Assembly (NCBI GenBank): GCA_002698785.1
Contig: PAAG01000038.1
Span: 1-64,000 of the forward strand
DNA length: 64,000 nt
Reading direction: 5' to 3'
Source of the DNA: Verrucomicrobiales bacterium
GTDB taxonomy: Bacteria; Verrucomicrobiota; Verrucomicrobiia; Verrucomicrobiales; DEV007
The first letter of the stretch is position 1; the number at the start of each line of letters is the position of its first letter. The notes beneath the pieces are model-generated. The model was not told the DNA's origin and did no database searches. It saw only the letters and a program-made list of their open reading frames with translations. The position numbers and the translations under genes are program-made. Shown here piece by piece: positions 35,177-43,097 of this stretch.

Positions 35177-36409
35177 TTATCCCAGGTTTTCTTCGATGCG
35201 GCGGCAGACTTCTTCAACGTTCTCGCGGCTGTTGAAAGCCGAGATGCGGAAGTAGCCCTCGCCAGCAGCGCCGAATCCGGAACCGGGGGTGATCACCACA
35301 TTGGCCTGCTCAAGCATACGGTCGAACATATCCCACGAAGTGATTCCTTCAGGGCAACCAACCCAGACGTAAGGTGCGTTGACTCCACCGAAGACGGGAA
35401 GACCGATTTTCTGGCAGGCTTCGCGCAGAAGAGTGGCGTTGCCCATGTATCCCTCGATGAGGGCTGCGACCTGCGCTTTTCCTTCTTCCGAGAAAACAGC
35501 AGCTGCTCCGCGCTGAACGGGATAGCTGGCTCCATTGAATTTGGTGCTGTGACGGCGGGACCACAGTCCATGCAGCGGATGAGTGGAGCCGTCCTCTGCA
35601 TAGCCAACGAGATCCTTGGGAATCACGGTGTAGGCGCAGCGAGTTCCAGTAAAACCGCCGTTTTTCGAGAAGCTCTGGAATTCGATGGCACACTCGCGAG
35701 CACCGTCGATTTCGAAGATGGAACGAGGCACATCGTCTTCCTGGATGAAGGCCGAGTAGGCTGCATCGTAAAGAATGATGGAATTGTTCTCCTTGGCGTA
35801 GTTCACCCAGGCCGTCAGCTGCTCGCGAGTCGCGGTGGCACCGGTTGGGTTATTGGGATAGCAGAGGTAGATGATGTCGACTTTCTCCTCAGGGATCGCG
35901 GGGACAAAGTCATTCTCCGCCGTGCAGGGGAGGTAGACGAGGCCTTCGTAGGCTCCGTTTTCGTCGGCTTCACCCGTGTTACCGATCATGACGTTGGTAT
36001 CAACGTAGACGGGATATACTGGGTCGGTGATGGCGATGGTGTTTCCAGGATCGAAGATGTCGAGGATGTTACCCGAGTCGCACTTGGAGCCATCGGAAAT
36101 AAAGATCTCGTCGGCGGAGATCGGAAGGTCGGCGTAGGTATTGTCTGCGATCGCATCGCGAAGAAAGTCATACCCCTGCTCAGGACCGTAGCCACGGAAA
36201 GTCTTGGAATCGCCCTGCTCGTCGACGGCGTCGTGCATGGCCTTGCGGCAAGCTTCGGGGAGTGGCTCGGTGACGTCTCCGATCCCGCAGCGAATAAGTC
36301 GGGCTGCGGCTTCGGGATTTGCTTCGGTAAATGCTTTTACTCGACGTCCGATTTCAGGGAAGAGGTAGCCAGCTTTGAGCTTAAGAAAGTTGTCGTTGAT
36401 GCGTGCCAT
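35177..36409 (-). CDS. dapL: LL-diaminopimelate aminotransferase DapL
   Basis: Converts tetrahydrodipicolinate directly to LL-diaminopimelate, the short lysine/peptidoglycan branch used by plants, Chlamydiota and related bacteria. The 410-residue product is normal in length. It begins [20 protein letters not shown], followed by [15 protein letters not shown] (substrate loop), [42 protein letters not shown], and the Schiff-base Lys in [12 protein letters not shown]-terminal [17 protein letters not shown] binds the substrate carboxylate. The specific loop and sequence order separate it from general aspartate aminotransferases. It is monocistronic as seen here. Confidence 0.97.
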   Translation of the reverse strand: MARINDNFLKLKAGYLFPEIGRRVKAFTEANPEAAARLIRCGIGDVTEPLPEACRKAMHDAVDEQGDSKTFRGYGPEQGYDFLRDAIADNTYADLPISADEIFISDGSKCDSGNILDIFDPGNTIAITDPVYPVYVDTNVMIGNTGEADENGAYEGLVYLPCTAENDFVPAIPEEKVDIIYLCYPNNPTGATATREQLTAWVNYAKENNSIILYDAAYSAFIQEDDVPRSIFEIDGARECAIEFQSFSKNGGFTGTRCAYTVIPKDLVGYAEDGSTHPLHGLWSRRHSTKFNGASYPVQRGAAAVFSEEGKAQVAALIEGYMGNATLLREACQKIGLPVFGGVNAPYVWVGCPEGITSWDMFDRMLEQANVVITPGSGFGAAGEGYFRISAFNSRENVEEVCRRIEENLG

Positions 36410-36452
36410 GGTCCGTAGTTTTGGGTTATTTTGTGCTTTATAGAGAGTAGAG

Positions 36453-37001
36453 ATGACGGGAGAGCAACGGTTTTTTCCAAGAGTGGCGTATTTGGGGGCA
36501 ATTTTCCTGCTGGTTTGTTCCGTATTTCAGGACGTTTTGGGAGAGGAAGTTGAAGTCGCCGAGGGGCGAATTTCGCTGAATGTGCCGCTCGGGTGGGAAA
36601 AATCGGATCTAAATCAGGGCGAAGTATTGGCTGGCTGGGCGACAGCAGACAGTCGGAGTTCCGTGTTTCTCCGGGAAATGAATGCGAGTTCGGGTGGTTC
36701 GATGGATGACCTCTTGCGCAATACGGTAAACAATTACGAGAAGATTTTTGATGTGAAAGATGTGGGAGAGTTCAGGACGGGGCAGGTGAATGGGCCAGAG
36801 AAGAAGTGGCCTGCGATCTTCTCAATGGTCGAGGCGGATGTCGACAAAGGTGAAAAGACCCACGAGATGCGGTTCTATCTGATGATCTTCGACACGGGCT
36901 CCAGCTTATATTTTTTTCAAGGCAGCACCACGATTCCGGTAAGCTCCGGAAGAGAAAATGACGTCATGGGAATGATGCGTTCGATCGTTGCCAAGTCGTG
37001 A
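36453..37001 (+). CDS. Exported protein of unknown function
   Basis: A 182-residue protein with a signal peptide (about 1-30, including [13 protein letters not shown] and a cleavage site near VLGEE). The mature domain has strands [36 protein letters not shown], then a helix [15 protein letters not shown], and [21 protein letters not shown] near the end. This strand order resembles the PsbP/DUF1795 type of small periplasmic domain, but the resemblance is weak. GAGAG-like bases near 36444 may be the ribosome site. It precedes the IF-1-like gene by 31 bp and might belong to that transcript. Confidence 0.6.
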   Translation: MTGEQRFFPRVAYLGAIFLLVCSVFQDVLGEEVEVAEGRISLNVPLGWEKSDLNQGEVLAGWATADSRSSVFLREMNASSGGSMDDLLRNTVNNYEKIFDVKDVGEFRTGQVNGPEKKWPAIFSMVEADVDKGEKTHEMRFYLMIFDTGSSLYFFQGSTTIPVSSGRENDVMGMMRSIVAKS

Positions 37002-37032
37002 AACTCTGACAGACTGAAACTACTGTAATTCT

Positions 37033-37257
37033 ATGTCCGAACGCCCTCCAATTCGATCAACCGGCCTGATCACCAAGATCTATGAAGAGGGGCGTCTTTT
37101 TGAAGTGACGATGGAAAACGGCTACCGCGCCTACGCAGTGTTGGAGCGCAAAGGGCCTCAACCCGAGAATCCCGTTGTAGCGGGGGAGTCTCGAGCGATT
37201 CTTCACTTTTCGCCCTTCGATATGTCGCGCTGCAAAATAGCGGAGTGGGAGAATTGA
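37033..37257 (+). CDS. Divergent translation initiation factor IF-1-like S1-domain protein
   Basis: A 74-residue single OB-fold protein. The order GLITKIYEEGRLFEVTMENG (10-29), AYAVLERKGP, VVAGESRAILHFSPFDMSRCKI corresponds segment by segment to the IF-1 pattern, in which G-V-V, F-R-V-x-L-E-N-G, G-D-x-V-x-V-E-L-S-P-Y-D-L and G-R-I occur. Two features differ from normal IF-1: the usual AHISGKMR loop is replaced by AVLERKGPQP and the last basic residues are lacking. I read it as a paralogue, with the true infA probably elsewhere. A one-base gap separates it from oppD. Confidence 0.75.
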   Translation: MSERPPIRSTGLITKIYEEGRLFEVTMENGYRAYAVLERKGPQPENPVVAGESRAILHFSPFDMSRCKIAEWEN

Positions 37258-37258
37258 G

Positions 37259-38239
37259 ATGGCATTGCTGGAGGTAAAGAACCTGACGACGAGCTTCCAC
37301 ACCCGTGACGGGGTGGTGAAAGCGGTGGACGGCGTGTCCTTCTCAGTCGAGGCGGGCGAGACCGTAGGCATCGTCGGAGAGTCTGGTTCAGGGAAGTCAG
37401 TGACGTGCTACTCGCTTCTGAAGCTGATCCCGATGCCGCCCGGCAAGATCGAGGCGGGGCAGGCATTGTTTGATGGGATGGACCTGCTGCAATTACCGGA
37501 AGCGAAGATGCGCGGAGTTCGAGGGAAACGGATCGGGCTGATCTTCCAGGATCCGATGACATCGCTGAATCCCTATTTGAAGATTTCGACTCAACTCATC
37601 GAGCCTCTCCTGATTCATGAGGGAATTTCGAAATCGGAAGCTCTGTCCCGGGCGATCGCGGAAATGGATGCGGTCGGAATTCCCGATGCGAAAAATCGCA
37701 TTCACAGTTATCCCCACGAATTCTCGGGCGGAATGCGGCAGCGCGTCATGATCGCAATGGCGTTGATCACGCGCCCGGACATTCTGATCGCCGACGAGCC
37801 GACGACGGCACTCGATGTGACGATTCAGAGGCAAGTCCTCGATTTGATCAAGACACGGCAGAAGGAACTCGGGACAGCCGTGGTTTTCATCACACACGAT
37901 CTGGCGGTGGTTTCTGAAGTCTGTGATTATGTGAATGTGATGTATGCGGGCCGGTTCGTCGAACGGGCTGGAGTGGATACTCTTTTTACAAAACCCAGGC
38001 ACGCCTACACACGTGCGCTCCAGCGGTCGATCCCTGCCCTGCAGAAGAAAAACGAAGTGCTCTACACCATCCCCGGCCTACCGCCCAATTTGGCAACCGA
38101 GATACCGGGATGCGCTTTCGCCCCACGTTGTCCCGACTCGAACGGAGAAGCCCATGCAAAGACTCGTCCGGAGTTGGTAGAACTGGAAAGTAAACACTGG
38201 GTGCAGAATTGCCCCGGGTGTCTGAGCGCTGGAATCTGA
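37259..38239 (+). CDS. oppD: Oligopeptide/dipeptide ABC transporter ATP-binding protein OppD/DppD
   Basis: A 326-residue ATPase of the peptide/nickel importer class. Walker A is [10 protein letters not shown] (about 38-47), the signature [15 protein letters not shown] (about 157-171), Walker [14 protein letters not shown] (about 176-188), and the switch His is in FITHDLAVV. The C-terminal oligo_HPY extension includes [14 protein letters not shown] and the cluster-type sequence CAFAPRCP. Substrates are presumably peptides. The matching permeases (OppB/OppC) and binding protein are not in the window, so the complex is completed by genes elsewhere. The ATG is chosen because the family begins [11 protein letters not shown]. 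The gene ahead is separated by one base. Confidence 0.92.
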   Translation: MALLEVKNLTTSFHTRDGVVKAVDGVSFSVEAGETVGIVGESGSGKSVTCYSLLKLIPMPPGKIEAGQALFDGMDLLQLPEAKMRGVRGKRIGLIFQDPMTSLNPYLKISTQLIEPLLIHEGISKSEALSRAIAEMDAVGIPDAKNRIHSYPHEFSGGMRQRVMIAMALITRPDILIADEPTTALDVTIQRQVLDLIKTRQKELGTAVVFITHDLAVVSEVCDYVNVMYAGRFVERAGVDTLFTKPRHAYTRALQRSIPALQKKNEVLYTIPGLPPNLATEIPGCAFAPRCPDSNGEAHAKTRPELVELESKHWVQNCPGCLSAGI

Positions 38240-38247
38240 TTGTTACG

Positions 38248-39045
38248 ATGGCCTACCTCGAACTGGAAAATCTGACGAAGCACTTCACAAAGCGGAAGGG
38301 ACTGTTCACTTCTGAGCTGCAGACCGTGCGAGCGGTTGATGGTGTTTCGCTGTCGATCGAGAAGGGTGAAATTCTCGGATTGGTTGGGGAGAGTGGCTGC
38401 GGAAAATCGACCCTCTCACGGTTGATTATGCAGTTGTTGAGACCGACTTCGGGCAGCGTGGTTTTGGAAGGGGAGCGGCTGGCTGATCTACCCGCGAGTG
38501 AAATTCGGAAACGGCGGCGGGATTTTCAGATGATTTTCCAGGATCCATACGCATCGCTGAATCCAAGGATGACGGTCTTCAGCGCGCTGGCGGAGTCAAT
38601 AACGACTCGGCATCCCGGATTGATAAACAACCGAAGTGCACTGGAAGAAGCAGTGGCAGAGTTGATGGAGAGAGTGGGGCTCGACGCGCGGTATATAAGA
38701 AAGTATCCACACGAATTCTCCGGTGGTCAGCGGCAACGGATCGCGATTGCACGAGCCTTGGGAACGGAGCCCAAGCTTGTCCTCGCAGATGAACCGGTGT
38801 CGGCACTCGATGTATCGATTCAATCACAGATTTTGAATCTTCTGAGGAAGCTAAGGGACGAACTCGACCTTACGATGATCTTCATTTCTCACGATCTCTC
38901 TGTCGTCCGCTACATTGCCGATCGCATCGCGGTGATGGATGAAGGGAAAATTGTGGAAGTGAACGAAGCCGATCGTCTCTTTGAAGAGCCGCAGTCAGAT
39001 GCGACGAAGATGCTGTTGAGCGCGATTCCGCAGGTGCGATTCTGA
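38248..39045 (+). CDS. oppF: Oligopeptide/dipeptide ABC transporter ATP-binding protein OppF/DppF
   Basis: The second ATPase of the peptide importer, 265 residues. It starts MAYLELENLTKHFTKRKG; the ATG at 38248 is preferred over 38209 because this is the usual family opening. Walker A is [12 protein letters not shown] (about 42-53), FQDPYASLNPRMTV contains the Q loop, the signature is FSGGQRQRIAIARAL (about 154-168), Walker B LVLADEPVSALDV and the switch His FISHDLSVV. It ends a few residues after the MLLSAIP motif and thus carries little of the oligo_HPY extension found in OppD. It is cotranscribed with oppD, starting 8 bp after its stop. Confidence 0.92.
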   Translation: MAYLELENLTKHFTKRKGLFTSELQTVRAVDGVSLSIEKGEILGLVGESGCGKSTLSRLIMQLLRPTSGSVVLEGERLADLPASEIRKRRRDFQMIFQDPYASLNPRMTVFSALAESITTRHPGLINNRSALEEAVAELMERVGLDARYIRKYPHEFSGGQRQRIAIARALGTEPKLVLADEPVSALDVSIQSQILNLLRKLRDELDLTMIFISHDLSVVRYIADRIAVMDEGKIVEVNEADRLFEEPQSDATKMLLSAIPQVRF

Positions 39046-39096
39046 CTTCATTACGCCCTTGGCGAGAAAGAACTTAATGTGAGATACCATCAGACG

Positions 39097-39783
39097 ATGA
39101 AGTGGTTTTCTATTTTGCTGGTTGCTGTGTTCGTCACGTCTCTCCGTGCGGGTGATGTGGAAGTCTTGTTCGATGGTTCGGACCTCGATCAGTGGGATTT
39201 CGCCGAAGGTAGCTGGGAGATTGCGGACGATGGTTCGGTGACCTGCAACATGGAAGAGGTGACGACAAAGTCTGGAGAGAAGAAGCTCAAGGGGATGGGC
39301 GACCTCTGGACAAAGAAGGAATACGGCGACTTCGAACTCTCACTTTCCTACAAATTGTCAGAAGGCGCCAACAGCGGAGTGTTCTATCGGGCAAAGAAAG
39401 AGAATCACATTCATCAAGGCTTTGAGGTGCAACTGATGGACAATGTTGGGTTCCAGAAAACCCACGGAGAAAAAGACGCGCGAAAGCTGAATGGATCTTT
39501 CTACGACGCGAAAGCTCCCTCAGCGAATCCTGCGAATCCGGTTGGAGAGTGGGACAAGCTGGTTTTGAAATGCGTTGGTCCGAGAATCACTTGCAGCATC
39601 AACGGTGTGCAGGTCTTCGATGTCGATGTGAATGACTGGCCAGAGGTGGGAAAGAACCCGGACGGTACGACCAACAAGTTTAAGACTGCAATCAAAGACA
39701 AGCCGCGCAAAGGCTACATCGGTCTCCAGAACCACGGCCAGGTAGTGTGGTTCAAAGATGTCTCGATCAAGTCGTTGGACTAA
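39097..39783 (+). CDS. Secreted DUF1080 (3-keto-disaccharide hydrolase type) protein
   Basis: A 228-residue exported protein with signal peptide MKWFSILLVAVFVTSLRAG. The single concanavalin-like DUF1080 domain begins VEVLFDGSDLDQWDF. It contains GDLWTKKEYGDFELSLSYKL, the surface loop GANSGVFYRAK, GFEVQLMDN, and GEWDKLVLKCVGPRITCSING, then GYIGLQNHGQVVWFKDVSIK. The domain is common in Planctomycetota and Verrucomicrobiota and includes enzymes cleaving 3-keto-glycosides. Substrate and activity remain unknown here. The ATG at 39097 gives a clean signal peptide. Its stop codon interlocks with the stop of the convergent YugP-like gene. Confidence 0.88.
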   Translation: MKWFSILLVAVFVTSLRAGDVEVLFDGSDLDQWDFAEGSWEIADDGSVTCNMEEVTTKSGEKKLKGMGDLWTKKEYGDFELSLSYKLSEGANSGVFYRAKKENHIHQGFEVQLMDNVGFQKTHGEKDARKLNGSFYDAKAPSANPANPVGEWDKLVLKCVGPRITCSINGVQVFDVDVNDWPEVGKNPDGTTNKFKTAIKDKPRKGYIGLQNHGQVVWFKDVSIKSLD

Positions 39784-40478
39784 GCCTCTTCTTCCGGGCC
39801 CATCTTTTTGCGTGCCCATGGGAGTAGCGTGCGTGCCGCCCACGAACCGAGTGTGTAAAAGCCGTCAATGTAAGCGGTGCTGGAAGCACCCATCACCCGC
39901 TCGACTCCGACGCGTTCGTCGAGGTTCTTGAAGATTCGGAGATCTTCGAGTTGGCGCTTGGCGCGTTCTCCTGCGTCGAGCTCGGTAGGAATGGTGATGA
40001 TGTTCCAAATCGCAACCAGCGACCAACCTAGAAGTATCAAAGGAAAGATCGTCTTGTTCATTCCCAGGATCAGGGCAAAGGCCGCGAGAATCACGAGAGG
40101 GAGGCTGAGGAAAACGGTCCAGCGAATCGATGTCACGCGCCAAAGGAGTGGCCGGTGGCCTTCGAAGTGTTGGATCGCCTTGCCTGCCTGCTGAGAAGCG
40201 ATGGCGAGGGAGGAAAAGTCAGTTCCCGAGTAGTGGTGTGGGCTGAGACTGATCCTCTTGTTTTCGGGGGAATAAAAATCATCGAGAAGCCCGCGGGACT
40301 GAATGATGTCTACGCCTTCGACCCCTCGTTTTTCCAGGATACGCCTCGCGATGGAGGCACCTGTGATGTTTGCAGCGAGAGTATTCTCCTCTTCCTGCTG
40401 ATAAATCTTCCGATAGCGACCTCGCCCCCACATAGTGGCGGCGAGAGCAATCATGAAAAGGATAAGGAAAATCTGCAT
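39780..40478 (-). CDS. YugP-family membrane protein lacking the HEXXH zinc site
   Basis: A 232-residue protein resembling the YugP (Zn-dependent protease, Peptidase_U61-type) family. It has an N-terminal membrane helix (about 2-18), the AxxILExxGV segment ARRILEKRGVEGVDI, DDFYSPENKRISLS, and two later helices (about 122-165). The position where the family has AxHExGHAIQH reads IASQQAGKAIQHFEGHRP (about 92-109), so HEXXH has become QQAGK. Downstream LRNIITIPTELDAGERAK-like sequence keeps the ExDA pattern TELDAGERAK. Zinc-dependent proteolysis is therefore unlikely; a non-catalytic or altered role is inferred. Confidence 0.75.
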   Translation of the reverse strand: MQIFLILFMIALAATMWGRGRYRKIYQQEEENTLAANITGASIARRILEKRGVEGVDIIQSRGLLDDFYSPENKRISLSPHHYSGTDFSSLAIASQQAGKAIQHFEGHRPLLWRVTSIRWTVFLSLPLVILAAFALILGMNKTIFPLILLGWSLVAIWNIITIPTELDAGERAKRQLEDLRIFKNLDERVGVERVMGASSTAYIDGFYTLGSWAARTLLPWARKKMGPEEEA

Positions 40479-40560
40479 GCGTATCGAATGATCGCACGAT
40501 CTGGAGCCGCGGCAACAGGCGCTCGCGCGCCTGCTTCAACACGTCCTGTCTTTGGTGGGC

Positions 40561-40986
40561 TTACTGGCCCAGAGGGATCGGCTCGGTGGCGCCATCCACA
40601 TTGAGTTCCCATGTGGTGTACTGCCACTGGGAAGTGCCCGGAGATTTGGTTCCGATCACATGGATTTCACCGGAACCTTTTGGTCCGGAAACCGGAATAC
40701 GGAAATCGGCACTTCCTTCACCATTATTGATGCTGATGTTTCCCTGAGGCATAAAACCCGGTTCGATTGGTTCGCCAAGCGCATCGATAGCAGCCGGATT
40801 CGATTCGACTGCGGCGATCGAGTCCTTGTAGGCGTCGCTCGACTTCAGCATTTTCACGACTCCGAAGAAAGCGAAGGCGATGATGGCAACGATCACGAGA
40901 CCGATACCAAGACACCCGCACCCTATGAAGCCGATAATTTTGCCAGTGGAAGACTTTTTCTCTGTTGGTACATTGGCAGCGGTCAT
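40561..40986 (-). CDS. Membrane-anchored Coa1-like protein
   Basis: A 141-residue protein with one transmembrane helix (about 17-45, GKIIGFIGCGCLGIGLVIVAIIAF, described in shorter parts here as GFIGCGCLGIGLVIVA). The C-terminal domain (about 53-138) matches the cytochrome oxidase complex assembly protein 1/Tim21 pattern: AYKDSIAAVESNPAAIDALG, EPIEPGF, GSADFRIPVSGPKGSGEIHV, and WQYTTWELNVDG. In mitochondria Coa1 helps cytochrome oxidase assembly; the bacterial function is not established and no oxidase gene is nearby. The gene stands alone between the YugP-like gene and the divergent NYN gene. Confidence 0.7.
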   Translation of the reverse strand: MTAANVPTEKKSSTGKIIGFIGCGCLGIGLVIVAIIAFAFFGVVKMLKSSDAYKDSIAAVESNPAAIDALGEPIEPGFMPQGNISINNGEGSADFRIPVSGPKGSGEIHVIGTKSPGTSQWQYTTWELNVDGATEPIPLGQ

Positions 40987-41097
40987 GAAAACATCCTAAC
41001 GTGGATACTGGTCCCAACACAATGCAAAATGCTAACGTTATCGTGACGCAGGGCCTCAAGGTTTGCTTTTGGGCAATCTGGCAGCGAGAATCGAAAG

Positions 41098-41880
41098 ATG
41101 TCGAGTGATACAAAAACCGCCAATATGGCAATCTTTGCCGATTTTGAGAATGTCGCAATCGGTGCAGATCAGGCGAAATACGAACCATTCAGCATTGGAA
41201 AAGTTTTAGAGCGAGTGCTGGTGAGGGGGAACGTGGTGGTGAGAAAGGCGTATTGTGACTGGAGCCGGTATGAGAAATTCAAACGCTCGATGCATGAGGC
41301 CAATTTCGAATTGATCGATATTCCTCACGTAAGGCAGTCAGGGAAGAACTCGGCCGATATCCGGATGGTCGTCGACGCTCTCGACTTGTGTTACACGAAG
41401 CCGCACATCGATACTTTTGTGATCATCAGTGGTGATTCTGATTTTTCTCCTCTGGTGAGCAAACTACGCGAGAACAACAAGGACGTCGTTGGTGTGGGGG
41501 TGAAGCAATCGACATCCGATCTGTTCCTGGCCAATTGTGATGAATTCATCTTCTACGACGATCTCGTGAGGAAAAAGAAAACCTCTCGCCCACCTCAAAA
41601 GAAGACAACAAACACGCAAGGGAGGACATCAAAACAAGACGAGGCGTTGGATTTGGTCCTTGAGACGATCGAAACGCTTTTTGAGACGCGAGGAGAGGAC
41701 GAGTTGCTTTGGGGATCCATGGTAAAACAGGCGATCAAGCGTCGGAATCCGGGTTTCAACGAGAACTACTATGGATTTCGCGGGTTCAACTCTGTGCTCG
41801 AAGAGTTGCAGAAGCGGGGAACTATCTCGCTGAAGCCTGATGAAAAGTCGGGTGGATATGTCATTCGGTCGGTAAGTTAA
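41098..41880 (+). CDS. NYN-domain putative RNase with OST-HTH/LOTUS domain
   Basis: A 260-residue cytoplasmic protein of the LabA/DUF88 group. The PIN-like NYN domain (about 9-160) shows the acidic metal-binding residues: FADFENVAIG (14-23), NSADIRMVVDALDL (about 82-95), and FVIISGDSDFSPLV (about 104-117). After a basic linker (KKKTSRPPQKKTT) a C-terminal winged-helix OST-HTH/LOTUS-type domain (about 180-258) includes GSMVKQAIKRRNPGFNE and GFNSVLEELQKRGTI. This two-domain arrangement is known from predicted RNA-cleaving or RNA-binding proteins. Substrate unknown. It precedes pstS by about 195 bp on the same strand but is probably independent. Confidence 0.85.
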   Translation: MSSDTKTANMAIFADFENVAIGADQAKYEPFSIGKVLERVLVRGNVVVRKAYCDWSRYEKFKRSMHEANFELIDIPHVRQSGKNSADIRMVVDALDLCYTKPHIDTFVIISGDSDFSPLVSKLRENNKDVVGVGVKQSTSDLFLANCDEFIFYDDLVRKKKTSRPPQKKTTNTQGRTSKQDEALDLVLETIETLFETRGEDELLWGSMVKQAIKRRNPGFNENYYGFRGFNSVLEELQKRGTISLKPDEKSGGYVIRSVS

Positions 41881-42075
41881 GTGGCTGGTGCAGAGCGTAT
41901 TGATCAGCAAAATTCAGGCTTTTTGGCCAAGGTGAGCGTCTCGTCGCAACTGGCTGAATGTTACAAGATTGGTACGCGGGGCAGTTTGAAGGAGTGGGGG
42001 CGTTCAGCCAACGTCACACGTGGCCGGAAAAAAAGCCGGCCCAACAACACAAACCCAACTCTGAACGAAGTTTAC

Positions 42076-42882
42076 ATGAAAAAAACACTCGCAATTCTTG
42101 CCGCAGCTTCTCTCCTCGCAGGAGCAAATGCTGACGAGATCGTAATTAAGGGCTCCGATACTCTCGGTGCAAAGATGGTTCCTCAGCTTGCTGAAGCTTA
42201 CAAGGAAGCTGGAAACGACGAATCATTCGAAATCGCTGCTGAAGGTTCTTCCAGTGCTTTCACTAACCTCCTTGCCGGAACTGCTGACATCGGTATGTCC
42301 AGCCGTAACATCAAGGATTCAGAAACTGAAGAATTCACTGCAAAGGGAATGGCAATCAAGGACTGGACTGCTGCTTACGACATGATCGGCGTGATCGTGA
42401 ACGAAAAGAGCGGTGTTGAAGGTCTTACTACCGAGCAGATCGAAGGCATCTTCACTGGTGACATCACTGACTGGAGTGAAGTTGGTGGCGACGCTGGTCC
42501 AATCTCTGTTTACACACGGAACACTTCTTCCGGAACTTACAAGTCATTCCAGGAAATGGCTATGAACAAGCGCGACTACGGTGCTGACACTCAGAAGATG
42601 GCTGGTAACGAGCAGATCGCTGAGGAAGTTGCTAAGAACGCAAACGGAATCGGATACGTTGGTCTTGCATACACTGACAAAGACGGAATCAAGGCTATCG
42701 CTGTGAACGACATCGAGCTCAAGCCAGAGAACGCAAAGGACTATCCTATCGCTCGTAGCCTCCACTACTACACTATCGAAGGAAAGCTTTCCGACGCAGC
42801 TGCCAAGTTCCTTGCTTGGGCAACTACTGACGAGAAGGCAATGGAAGTTGTGGAGCGCGTAGGCTTCATTCCTGCTAAGTAA
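42076..42882 (+). CDS. pstS: Phosphate ABC transporter substrate-binding protein PstS
   Basis: A 268-residue periplasmic phosphate-binding protein, first gene of pstSCAB. Signal peptide MKKTLAILAAASLLAGANA precedes the start of the mature domain DEIVIKGSDTLG. The phosphate-binding segments GSDTLG (near 24-29), AEGSSSAFTNLLAGTADIG (about 55-73), SRNIKDSE and NTSSGTYKSFQ (about 141-151) are visible, and RSLHYYTIEG is close to the C-terminus. Codon use is strikingly uniform (GCT, CTT, GGA, AAG preferred), as expected for a very highly expressed gene. ATG 42076 is chosen over the far upstream GTG. A terminator-like hairpin follows. Confidence 0.96.
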   Translation: MKKTLAILAAASLLAGANADEIVIKGSDTLGAKMVPQLAEAYKEAGNDESFEIAAEGSSSAFTNLLAGTADIGMSSRNIKDSETEEFTAKGMAIKDWTAAYDMIGVIVNEKSGVEGLTTEQIEGIFTGDITDWSEVGGDAGPISVYTRNTSSGTYKSFQEMAMNKRDYGADTQKMAGNEQIAEEVAKNANGIGYVGLAYTDKDGIKAIAVNDIELKPENAKDYPIARSLHYYTIEGKLSDAAAKFLAWATTDEKAMEVVERVGFIPAK

Positions 42883-42931
42883 TTCTCACTCCCTGGATCC
42901 GGGACGCGGGGCGTCGCGGATCACTCGTGAA

Positions 42932-42963
42932 AGGCTCGGTGGGAAATCCTACCGGGCTTTTTT
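42932..42963 (+). terminator. Hairpin after pstS, probably limiting read-through into pstC
   Basis: GCTCGGTGGG (42934-42943) and CCTACCGGGC (42948-42957) pair with two G-U pairs and a 4-base loop, followed by six T. It lies between pstS and pstC, as expected if PstS is needed in excess over the membrane components. Confidence 0.8.
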
Positions 42964-43097
42964 CGTCAACCGCCAGACGTTAAAAATGCGGAATTTTGGG
43001 GTTACCGAAACGTCACGTTTTTTCCCCGGCAATTTCTCGACGCAAGTTTACACATAGTCCTAACCAGAACACGCTGAGCGTGACGTTTCCTGCTGAA

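Noticed and set aside
34856-36418. 520-residue plus-strand ORF through the repeats and opposite dapL
   Set aside because: The larger part lies antisense to an intact DapL with complete active-site motifs; the first part is repeat DNA.
41881-42075. N-terminal extension of PstS from GTG 41881
   Set aside because: It would bury the clear signal peptide beginning at ATG 42076.
42996-43097. Upstream start for PstC
   Set aside because: The extra 34 residues have no membrane-protein character and the ATG at 43098 begins a typical basic N-terminus.
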